Below are positions 53,954-61,310 of a stretch of DNA of 64,000 nucleotides, piece after piece (position 1 is the stretch's first letter; every line of letters starts with the position of its first letter). Both the position numbers and the translations under genes were made by a program. This stretch comes from Christiangramia oceanisediminis. Lineage in GTDB: Bacteria; Bacteroidota; Bacteroidia; Flavobacteriales; Flavobacteriaceae. The notes under the pieces are model-generated. The model ran no database searches. It had not been told where the DNA came from and worked only from the letters and a program-made list of their open reading frames with translations. The DNA is taken from positions 372,001 through 436,000 of the forward strand of contig NZ_JANCNS010000002.1 of assembly GCF_022570735.2 (NCBI RefSeq), read 5' to 3'.

Positions 53954-55140
53954 TTGAGGAATTCAAAAATTCCGGCAGCACCCTGTCCTGTTCCCACACA
54001 CATGGTCACCATACAATGCTTATTCTTCAATTCGCGTTTGCGCATTTCGTCAAAGATCTGAACCGATAGTTTCGCTCCGGTACAACCCAGCGGGTGACCC
54101 ATAGAAATGGCTCCACCGTTTACATTCAGTTTATCTTTATTAAGGTCTAATTCCCTGATCACGGCCAGAGACTGGGAAGCGAAGGCCTCATTCAGCTCGA
54201 TAAGTTCCATGTCCTGGGGTTTCAAACCGGCCTGTTTCAATGCCTTTGGGATCGCATAGACTGGTCCTATCCCCATAATTCTTGGTTCTACACCTACAGC
54301 GGTATAACTCACCATCCTGGCGATTGGTTCAAGGTTCAGCTCCTTTACCATTTCTTCGCTCATTACCATCACAAATGCAGCACCATCACTCATTTGTGAG
54401 GAGTTCCCGGCAGTCACGCTTCCGCCTTCAGCAAAAACCGGTTTCAATTTGTTCAACACCTCAACTGAAGTATCTTTTCTTGGACCTTCATCCTTATTTA
54501 CCGTATAAGACTTCGTTTGTTTTTTTCCATTATCATCCACGAAGGTTTCATCGATTTTGATCGGAACGATCTGGTCCTGGAATCGATCTTCAGCCTGGGC
54601 TTTTATCGCTTTTTGGTGTGACTGGTAAGCGAATTCATCCTGGTCTTCACGAGATACCTTGTATTTCTTAGCAACTGCCTCGGCAGTTAATCCCATTCCC
54701 CAGTAATAATCTTCATTACCTTCCTTGGCGAGTTTATAATCGGGAACCGGTTTGTAACCACCCATTGGTATGTAGCTCATACTCTCGGCACCACCGGCAA
54801 TGATACAGTCGGCCATTCCATTCTGGATCTTTGCGGTAGCGATCGATATGGTTTCAAGTCCTGAGGCACAATACCGGTTCACGGTCATTCCGGGAACGTC
54901 TTCGATCTTCAATCCCATCAGGGAGATCAATCTACCTACGTTCAATCCCTGCTCTGCTTCAGGCATGGCATTACCTACGATCACATCGTCGATACGTTTT
55001 TTGTCAAAATCGGGAAGTTTATCCATCATATATTCGATGGTTTCCGCTGCCAGTTCATCTGGTCTTTTAAAGCGAAATACTCCGCGTGGAGCTTTTCCTA
55101 CCGCGGTTCTGTATGCTTTTACTATATATGCTGTCTTCAT
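53950..55140 (-). CDS. Acetyl-CoA C-acyltransferase (thiolase)
   Basis: 396 aa. The active-site cysteine is in NRYCASGLETIS (about residue 90). The GHPLGCTGA motif with the catalytic His is near residue 350, and the second Cys in MCVGTGQGAAG near residue 380. It performs the last step of beta-oxidation, cleaving 3-ketoacyl-CoA to acetyl-CoA. It is flanked on both sides by heptamer arrays. Its stop codon is inside array 2, and its ATG lies one base from array 3. Confidence 0.95.
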   Translation of the reverse strand: MKTAYIVKAYRTAVGKAPRGVFRFKRPDELAAETIEYMMDKLPDFDKKRIDDVIVGNAMPEAEQGLNVGRLISLMGLKIEDVPGMTVNRYCASGLETISIATAKIQNGMADCIIAGGAESMSYIPMGGYKPVPDYKLAKEGNEDYYWGMGLTAEAVAKKYKVSREDQDEFAYQSHQKAIKAQAEDRFQDQIVPIKIDETFVDDNGKKQTKSYTVNKDEGPRKDTSVEVLNKLKPVFAEGGSVTAGNSSQMSDGAAFVMVMSEEMVKELNLEPIARMVSYTAVGVEPRIMGIGPVYAIPKALKQAGLKPQDMELIELNEAFASQSLAVIRELDLNKDKLNVNGGAISMGHPLGCTGAKLSVQIFDEMRKRELKNKHCMVTMCVGTGQGAAGIFEFLN

Positions 55141-55141
55141 T

Positions 55142-55176
55142 TTAGTATTTAGATTTGAGTAATGAGTATTGAGAAC
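55142..55176 (+). repeat. Degenerate heptamer array 3 (left end of S23 cassette)
   Basis: Five in-phase units: TTAGTAT, TTAGATT, TGAGTAA, TGAGTAT, TGAGAAC. It begins 2 bases from the thiolase start codon. Confidence 0.85.
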
Positions 55177-55180
55177 TGCA

Positions 55181-55534
55181 TTACTGTTTTAAACTTTTTA
55201 TTAATGAATAATTCATCTTTTGAATTTCTGTTACCTTTTCAAGGATTGGATCAACCAATTCCTTTGAAATTAAGTTCAGTTTATATGCGAGAGTCAGTTG
55301 AGTAAAAAGTTCGTAGGAAGATCCGGATGCAATGCTTAGAAAGTTTTTAAATTCTCCCTTTTTTTCTCTTCCAGCTCCTTCTGCAATGTTAGAAGGTATG
55401 GAAATAGCACAACGTCTTATTTGACTTGTTAAACCGAACCTCTCATCGGAAGGGAATCCAGCGCTGAGCTTATATATTTCTTCAGCTATAATCATCGCTT
55501 TATTCCAAATTTTAAGATCATTCAGTTTGTGCAT
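55181..55534 (-). CDS. Four helix bundle protein (S23, 23S rRNA-intervening-sequence family)
   Basis: 117 aa. Family signature: LKIWNKAMIIAEEIYKLS, FGLTSQIRRCAISIPSNIAEGAGR and FLSIASGSSYELFTQL. The fold is a pentameric four-helix bundle with a positively charged groove. It was named from genes inside spirochaete 23S rRNA, but in Bacteroidota it occurs widely as isolated genes. There is no rRNA here. It interrupts a beta-oxidation operon in the same orientation and has no functional link to it. The biological function is unknown. Confidence 0.93.
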   Translation of the reverse strand: MHKLNDLKIWNKAMIIAEEIYKLSAGFPSDERFGLTSQIRRCAISIPSNIAEGAGREKKGEFKNFLSIASGSSYELFTQLTLAYKLNLISKELVDPILEKVTEIQKMNYSLIKSLKQ

Positions 55535-55542
55535 CTTTTTAA

Positions 55543-55570
55543 AAACTAATTACTCAATACTTAATACTAA
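55543..55570 (-). repeat. Degenerate heptamer array 4 (right end of S23 cassette)
   Basis: Minus-strand units from 55570 downward: TTAGTAT, TAAGTAT, TGAGTAA, TTAGTTT, four in phase. The first unit contains the TAG stop codon (55569-55567) of the HAD/ECH gene. Confidence 0.85.
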
Positions 55571-57972
55571 TTTCTAAGGGGCTTCCCATTCTTCAACATA
55601 TGCTGAAGTCTTTCCAGGGTTTTTCTCTCTCCGGTAAGTGATAGGAAGGCTTCTCGTTCCAGTTCTAATAGATATTGTTCACTTACCTTCTGATTTTCTG
55701 AAAGGTCACCACCGGCCATTACATAAGCCAGTTTATTGGCGATCTTCTTATCGTGTTCGCTGATATAGTTACCGGCAGCCATCTGGTCTGTTCCCACAAG
55801 AAAGGCTCCTAATGCCTGTTTACCCAGAACTTTGATATCGGTTCGTTCAATAGGTCTGGTATATCCATTCTCTGCCATTAGCAATGCATGCTTCTTAGCG
55901 ATTGCCAGTTGCATATCTGGATTTACCACCACGATGTCTTTTCCTTTCTGAAGGAGGTTCAGGTCATACGCCTCGTGTGCTGAAGTGGAAACCTTCGCCA
56001 TTCCAATAGTCAGGAAGTGTTCTCTTAGTCGGTTTAACTCTACATCGTCTTTCTGGAAAGTATCGGCGGCTCTAAGGGTCATTTCCTTGGTTCCACCTCC
56101 TCCGGGGATCACACCAACACCAAATTCTACTAAGCCAATGTAAGTTTCAGCTGCGGCTACAACTTTATCTGCGTGTAGGGAAAGCTCACATCCACCACCA
56201 AGTGTCATGGCATGTGGTGCTGAAACTGTTGGAATAGAGGAGTAGCGCATTCTCATCATCGTGTCCTGGAAATACTTGATCGCCATATTCAGCTCATCGT
56301 ATTCCTGTTCCACAGCCATCATAAAGATCATCCCGATATTGGCTCCAACCGAGAAGTTCTTACCATCATTGGCAACAACCAGTCCCTGGTAATCTTTTTC
56401 AGCAATATCGATAGCTTTATTGATCCCATCTAATACATCACCACCAATGGAATTCATCTTACTTCTGAATTCAACATTAAGGATGCCATCTCCAAGATCT
56501 TCAACGACTACGCCGCTATTCTTGAATACTTCTTTCGATTCCCTGATATTGTCCAGGATGATAAATGCATCCTGCCCGGGAACTTTAGTCTGTTTTTTAT
56601 CCTGAATATCGTAATAGTAGGTGTTCCCTTCCTTAACGGTATAAAAACTGTCATTACCGCTTTCGAGCATTTCATTCACCCAGGAAGCCGGCTCGTAACC
56701 TTCTTCCTTCATCATATCAATACCTTTCTGAACCCCGATCGCATCCCAGATCTGGAACGGACCATGTTCCCAGCCGAAGCCGGCTTTCATGGCATCATCT
56801 ATCTTATATAGCTCATCTGAAATTTCCGGAATACGATTCGAAACATAAGCGAATAATGCCGAGAAGGTCTTTCTGTAGAATTCTCCGGCCTGGTCATCTC
56901 CGTTTACCAGAACTTCAAAGCGATCTACCACGTTATCGATAGATTTGGTTTGCTCAAGAGTTGCGAACGAAGCGCTTTTTTTATCCCGGTATTCCATGGT
57001 ATCCAGGTCAAGGGATTTGATCTCGCTGGAACCGTCATCTTTTTTGATCTTCTTATAAAAACCCTGTCCGGTTTTGCTTCCGTACCATTCATTTTCCATC
57101 ATGGTTTCGATGAAATCTGGCAATTTGAACAGTTCATGCTGTTCATCATTGGGAACATTCTCATAAAGACCATTAGCGACATGTACCAGAGTATCCAGGC
57201 CAACAACGTCTACGGTTCTAAAGGTTGCCGACTTCTGGCGACCTATCACCGGGCCAGTTAGTTTATCAACTTCCTCGATGGTCATTCCCATATCCTTTAC
57301 CATATGAAAAAGGCTCATGATTGAGAAAATACCAATTCTATTACCAATAAAGGCAGGAGTATCTTTAGCAAGAACTGTTTTCTTCCCAAGGTATTTGCTA
57401 CCATACATTTCAAGGAATTCAAGAACCTCTTTTGAAGTTTCCTTTCCAGGAATGATCTCGAATAATCTTAAATATCTTGGAGGATTAAAGAAGTGAGTTC
57501 CGCAGAAATGCTTTTTGAAGTCATCGCTTCTTCCATCGGTCATGAAGTTGATAGGGATCCCGGACGTATTTGTAGTGATCAAAGTTCCCGGTTTTCTGTG
57601 CTTTTCAAGATTTTCAAAAACCTGCTTTTTAATATCAAGTTTCTCAACAACTACTTCAATGATCCAGTCTGCTTCCGAGACTTTATGGATATCATCTTCC
57701 AGGTTACCGGTCTCGATCCTGTTCACAAAATCCTTATGATAGATAGGAGAGGGTTTCGATTTTACCGAATCCTGAAGAGAATCGTTCACGATCCTGTTGC
57801 GAACTACCTTATCGTCAAGGCTTAGTCCTTTTTTCTTTTCCTTTTCGTTCAGTTCTCGCGGAACGATATCGAGCAGTAGCACTTCCACGCCTATGTTGGC
57901 GAAATGACAAGCGATACCACTACCCATGATTCCGGATCCGATAACTGCAACTTTATTAATCCTTCTTTTCAT
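55567..57972 (-). CDS. 3-hydroxyacyl-CoA dehydrogenase / enoyl-CoA hydratase fusion (beta-oxidation)
   Basis: 801 aa. The N-terminal NAD-binding HAD domain (VAVIGSGIMGSGIACHFANI, then GTHFFNPPRYLRLFEII with the catalytic His, PAFIGNRIGIF) precedes a C-terminal crotonase domain (ANIGMIFMMAVEQEYDEL, GGCELSLHADKVVA, GVGVIPGGGGTKEM). This order is the reverse of E. coli FadB. It catalyses hydration of enoyl-CoA and oxidation of the 3-hydroxyacyl-CoA. It lies 52 nt downstream of the MarR gene. Its stop codon lies within a heptamer array. Confidence 0.95.
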   Translation of the reverse strand: MKRRINKVAVIGSGIMGSGIACHFANIGVEVLLLDIVPRELNEKEKKKGLSLDDKVVRNRIVNDSLQDSVKSKPSPIYHKDFVNRIETGNLEDDIHKVSEADWIIEVVVEKLDIKKQVFENLEKHRKPGTLITTNTSGIPINFMTDGRSDDFKKHFCGTHFFNPPRYLRLFEIIPGKETSKEVLEFLEMYGSKYLGKKTVLAKDTPAFIGNRIGIFSIMSLFHMVKDMGMTIEEVDKLTGPVIGRQKSATFRTVDVVGLDTLVHVANGLYENVPNDEQHELFKLPDFIETMMENEWYGSKTGQGFYKKIKKDDGSSEIKSLDLDTMEYRDKKSASFATLEQTKSIDNVVDRFEVLVNGDDQAGEFYRKTFSALFAYVSNRIPEISDELYKIDDAMKAGFGWEHGPFQIWDAIGVQKGIDMMKEEGYEPASWVNEMLESGNDSFYTVKEGNTYYYDIQDKKQTKVPGQDAFIILDNIRESKEVFKNSGVVVEDLGDGILNVEFRSKMNSIGGDVLDGINKAIDIAEKDYQGLVVANDGKNFSVGANIGMIFMMAVEQEYDELNMAIKYFQDTMMRMRYSSIPTVSAPHAMTLGGGCELSLHADKVVAAAETYIGLVEFGVGVIPGGGGTKEMTLRAADTFQKDDVELNRLREHFLTIGMAKVSTSAHEAYDLNLLQKGKDIVVVNPDMQLAIAKKHALLMAENGYTRPIERTDIKVLGKQALGAFLVGTDQMAAGNYISEHDKKIANKLAYVMAGGDLSENQKVSEQYLLELEREAFLSLTGERKTLERLQHMLKNGKPLRN

Positions 57973-58024
57973 TTGTTGGTTTTTATTGTTTAATGGTCCC
58001 GTGATCTTCAGAGAACCTTGATTT

Positions 58025-58477
58025 TTATCTTATTTTAATTTCTTCGGTATAGATCTTCTTTTCAGTGATCAAATCCATAATGGTATTGGCCACTTCTATA
58101 AAGGTCTTTAAGTCATCCTCTGAAACCGATTCTTTTACGGCTTCATCAAATCTAAGTACCACACGGCGTGAATAATCACGCATTTCCTTTCCAAATTCGG
58201 TTAAGTAAATCAGCACGCTGCGACCATCATGAGGATTCTTCTTCCGGATGATCAGTCCTTTTTCCTCCATGGTTTTAAGCATTCTAGATAAGCTGGTCGC
58301 TTCCATTCCCATTTTGGGGCCAAGCGAAGTAGATGGGGTTCCTTCTTCGGGATCTATACTTAATAGGGCAAAACCAGTGGCCATAGTACTACCGGCTTTT
58401 CCCGCTTCTTCATTATACATTTTTGAGACGGCCATCCAGGTAGCCCTCAATACATAATCTATAGTTTTTTCTTTCAT
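58025..58477 (-). CDS. MarR family transcriptional regulator
   Basis: 150 aa from ATG 58477; a TTG at 58498 is less likely. Winged helix-turn-helix with LGPKMGMEATSLSRMLKTME and KKNPHDGRSVLIYLTEFGKEM, then a helical dimerisation end. It is the first gene before the beta-oxidation enzymes, so it probably senses fatty acids or acyl-CoA. A perfect 18-bp palindrome and a -7 box lie directly upstream, indicating autoregulation. Confidence 0.93.
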   Translation of the reverse strand: MKEKTIDYVLRATWMAVSKMYNEEAGKAGSTMATGFALLSIDPEEGTPSTSLGPKMGMEATSLSRMLKTMEEKGLIIRKKNPHDGRSVLIYLTEFGKEMRDYSRRVVLRFDEAVKESVSEDDLKTFIEVANTIMDLITEKKIYTEEIKIR

Positions 58478-58495
58478 TTCTAATTTGAATGCACC

Positions 58496-58529
58496 CAAAT
58501 TTAGAAAAAAATATTATGCATGCATAATA
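58496..58529 (-). promoter_or_regulatory. MarR promoter with overlapping 18-bp operator palindrome
   Basis: The minus-strand -7 box TAAATTTG (58503-58496) matches TAnnTTTG exactly and lies 18 nt before the ATG. The perfect palindrome TATTATGCATGCATAATA (58512-58529) covers the place where the -33 element should be. A dimeric MarR protein bound there would block RNA polymerase. Confidence 0.7.
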
Positions 58530-58585
58530 AAATAATTTAAAATTTTCATATTTCTGAATTTATATGCTCTAAAAATGTTAAAACA

Positions 58586-58616
58586 AAAAAACTCCTCGTT
58601 GCGGGAGGAGTTTTTT
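58586..58616 (-). terminator. Terminator of the AMP-ligase gene
   Basis: AAAAAACTCCTC (58586-58597) pairs with GAGGAGTTTTTT (58605-58616). Confidence 0.9.
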
Positions 58617-58639
58617 CTATCAATCTGTCAATGCTTTAT

Positions 58640-60421
58640 TTAGAACCTGCCGTATAGCTCCTCATAAAGTTCCTGGTATCTGTCTCTAATATTCCTGCGT
58701 TTCAGTTTCATGGTAGGAGTAAGGTGCTCATCTTCAATAGACCAAACGTCCGGTGTGAGTGCAAAGGTTTTCACCCGTTCCCATTTTCCGAATTTTTGAT
58801 TATAGAATTCGATCTCTTCCTCAATTCGATCCTTCACTACAGAATTGTTTGCAATGCTTGCATTGCTGCCGTCACCCAGGTCAATATTTTTTCGTTTAGC
58901 CCATTCCTGGATAAATTCGAAATTTGGCTGAATTAAAGCTGCTGGCATTTTTTCACCATCTCCAACTACCATGATCTGCTCGATGAATCTCGATTGCTTC
59001 ATGATATTTTCTATTAACTGAGGGGCCACATATTTACCACCTGAAGTTTTGAACATTTCTTTTTTTCTGTCGGTGATCTTAAGGAAACCATCTGAGTCTA
59101 CTTCTCCAATATCCCCTGTATGAAAGAATCCATCCTTATCCAGAACTTCATCGGTCTTTTCAGGTTCCTTAAAATATCCTTTCATCACGTTTGGACCTTT
59201 GGTAAGTATCTCCCCATCATCAGCGATTTTCACTTCTACATTGTCAAGCACCTTTCCAACGGTTCCGATCCTGAATCCATGATTACGCTGGTCATTTACG
59301 GCGATAACGGGAGAGGTTTCAGTTAAACCGTATCCTTCCATCACGGGGATATTGGCCGCGGCAAAAACCCGGGCAAGTCTGGGTTGCAGGGCTGCACTTC
59401 CTGAAACGATGAGTTCAATATTACCTCCAAGACCTTCTTTCCATTTGGAGAAAATTAGTTTTCGAGCAATGGCTAAACGCTGTTCATACCACCAGCCGTT
59501 AGCTCCGTAAGGTTCGTACTCCAGGCCAAGTTCGATCGCCCAGTAAAATAGTTTCTGCTTAATTCCACCCAGGTCTGAACCTTTGGCAACGATCTTATCA
59601 TATACTTTTTCGAGCAATCGAGGCACCGCTGTGATCACGTGTGGTTTTACTTCTTTCAGGTTATCGCTGATCTTATCTATAGATTCCGCGAAATAGACTG
59701 AAACCGAATAATACTGGTAAAGGTACAGGATCATTCGTTCGAAAATATGGCATACCGGGAGAAAGCTTAAAGCTACATAAGATCCCACTTCAAAGGGAAC
59801 ACGTGGTGCACTGCCCAGCACATTACTAACGATATTTTCATGAGTTAACATAACTCCTTTAGGACGTCCCGTTGTCCCGGAAGTATAGATAAGAGTGGCC
59901 AGGTCATCTGGCTTCACTGATTTCTTCAATTGTTCAACTTCGTCCTGGTTGGCCTTGTCTTCACCTAATTTGAGGACTTCCTGCCAGTTCTTACAGGATT
60001 TAATATCATCAAAGCTATAAACCTCCTTGAGTTTGGTGCGTTCTTTTATACTATTTACTTTATCAAGCACCTCCTTATCTGAAACAAAGCAGTAAATAGC
60101 CTCACTATGATTAATCACATATTCATAATCCTCTTCAGAAATAGTTGGATATACAGGGACATTTTGAGCACCAATCTGTAAAACTCCAATATCAAGAACA
60201 TTCCATTCGGTTCTGTTAGAAGTAGAGATCACAGCGATCTTATCATTAGGTTTTACACCTAACTTTAAAAGCCCCCTACTAACCGTATTTGCCTGGTCTA
60301 TATATTTTTGAGTTGAAATGCTTTTCCATTCGCCATTATATTTAGTGGCGAAGGCTTCTTTGAGAGGATGATTATCGAGTTGATAATATGGGAAGTCAAA
60401 GAGTCTTTTAATTTCGTTCAT
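58640..60421 (-). CDS. Long-chain fatty-acid-CoA ligase (AMP-forming)
   Basis: 593 aa from ATG 60421; a TTG further upstream (60478) is in frame but unlikely. AMP-binding motifs: LIYTSGTTGRPKGVMLTH, GYGLTETSPVIA, FHTGDIGEVDSDGFLKITDRKKEMFKTSGGKYV. It activates free fatty acids to acyl-CoA. A helical region after residue 280 and the length resemble the FadD15/ACSL branch. It is adjacent to but separated by a terminator from the MarR-led beta-oxidation operon, and feeds that pathway. Confidence 0.93.
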   Translation of the reverse strand: MNEIKRLFDFPYYQLDNHPLKEAFATKYNGEWKSISTQKYIDQANTVSRGLLKLGVKPNDKIAVISTSNRTEWNVLDIGVLQIGAQNVPVYPTISEEDYEYVINHSEAIYCFVSDKEVLDKVNSIKERTKLKEVYSFDDIKSCKNWQEVLKLGEDKANQDEVEQLKKSVKPDDLATLIYTSGTTGRPKGVMLTHENIVSNVLGSAPRVPFEVGSYVALSFLPVCHIFERMILYLYQYYSVSVYFAESIDKISDNLKEVKPHVITAVPRLLEKVYDKIVAKGSDLGGIKQKLFYWAIELGLEYEPYGANGWWYEQRLAIARKLIFSKWKEGLGGNIELIVSGSAALQPRLARVFAAANIPVMEGYGLTETSPVIAVNDQRNHGFRIGTVGKVLDNVEVKIADDGEILTKGPNVMKGYFKEPEKTDEVLDKDGFFHTGDIGEVDSDGFLKITDRKKEMFKTSGGKYVAPQLIENIMKQSRFIEQIMVVGDGEKMPAALIQPNFEFIQEWAKRKNIDLGDGSNASIANNSVVKDRIEEEIEFYNQKFGKWERVKTFALTPDVWSIEDEHLTPTMKLKRRNIRDRYQELYEELYGRF

Positions 60422-60486
60422 CGAAGTTAGTCGTTTATGATATTCCTTGCAAAATAGCAATTTTAATAGCTGATTCAAATGAAATT

Positions 60487-60506
60487 TTACAAAATTACAT
60501 TTGTAA
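60487..60506 (-). promoter_or_regulatory. Candidate promoter and inverted repeat upstream of the CoA-ligase gene
   Basis: The minus-strand -7 box TAATTTTG (60497-60490) matches TAnnTTTG. The inverted repeat TTACAAA-N6-TTTGTAA (60487-60506) surrounds it and could be an operator. The ATG lies about 70 nt downstream. Confidence 0.45.
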
Positions 60507-60675
60507 GATTAGGAATTTTGCAATTGCTTATCATTTTCTAAACTAAAAGCCAGTGGTTTATTATAAAATATTTTAAAATTACCGGCCTAAGGTTAAATTC
60601 ATTCTAAACGACTGGTTTTATTCGCCTTTGCCCTAACTGGTTCTTATCTTATATTCTAAATCAAAAAAAATAGTT

Positions 60676-61263
60676 ATGAAAAGTTTGAATTTAATGTTGT
60701 TCATCATGGCCTTAACATTGATTGGTTGCGGTCCAAGAGTGAACACAAGTCAGCCAACCGAGGTTAATCTGGGCAAATATGATAGTTTCGCCTACTTGCC
60801 AAATACCAATGCTGAGGTAGAGAACCGTAATTATAACGATGAAGAAGTTAATGCAACCATAGTAGATGTCATCAATAAGAATCTCAAGCAGGAAGGTTAT
60901 GCCCTGGATAGAGAAAATCCAGATCTTCTAGTTCTTGTTAGTACCAAAGTTGATCAGGAAGTGGCCAGAGACGTAGATCCTGCTTATGCTACCTATCCAT
61001 ATACCACCGGAGTAACGGCCGTTAACTCTTATTACGAACCGTATTATTACTATGGCTATACCAATTACAATAGTGTAGTAGGATATAATACCGATACTTA
61101 TTCTTATGAAGAAGGTACGCTAGTGGTACAGCTGGTAGACAGCGAGACTAAAAATACCGTTTGGAGAGGTGTAGCTTCTAATGATATCTATAACCAAACC
61201 ACTGTAGGTGGGATCCAGGATATGGTAAATGATATTTTCAAGGAATATCCTCTAAATAAATAA
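60676..61263 (+). CDS. DUF4136 domain lipoprotein
   Basis: 195 aa. The lipobox LIGC (C18) is followed by a domain with YDSFAYLPNT, VNKNLKQEGYALD-like helix and strand pattern, a Tyr-rich stretch (YYEPYYYYGYTNY) and VVQLVDSETKNTVWRGVAS. DUF4136 proteins are outer-membrane or periplasmic lipoproteins of unknown function. Single gene with its own terminator. Confidence 0.88.
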   Translation: MKSLNLMLFIMALTLIGCGPRVNTSQPTEVNLGKYDSFAYLPNTNAEVENRNYNDEEVNATIVDVINKNLKQEGYALDRENPDLLVLVSTKVDQEVARDVDPAYATYPYTTGVTAVNSYYEPYYYYGYTNYNSVVGYNTDTYSYEEGTLVVQLVDSETKNTVWRGVASNDIYNQTTVGGIQDMVNDIFKEYPLNK

Positions 61264-61281
61264 TCTTGAAGTATATAATTG

Positions 61282-61310
61282 AAAAAGGAGCTTTTCAGCT
61301 CCTTTTTTTA
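61282..61310. terminator. Bidirectional terminator
   Basis: AAAAAGGAGCT (61282-61292) pairs with AGCTCCTTTTT. It lies between the DUF4136 gene and the convergent purL. Confidence 0.88.

Larger units (their letters stand above)
55141..55570. mobile_element. Putative S23-gene cassette bounded by inverted heptamer arrays
   Basis: 430 bp between thiolase and the HAD/ECH gene. The terminal 22 nt on each side (55142-55163 and the complement of 55549-55570) are identical at 19 of 22 positions in inverted orientation. Between them lies one small gene on the minus strand. The right end contains the stop codon of the HAD/ECH gene, and the left end adjoins the thiolase ATG, so the cassette fits exactly in the gap. 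Mobility is inferred; no transposase is present. Confidence 0.4.

Noticed and set aside
55181-55534. S23 gene as part of an rRNA intervening sequence or as a HEPN-type toxin
   Set aside because: There is no rRNA in the window, no RNase motif and no antitoxin partner.
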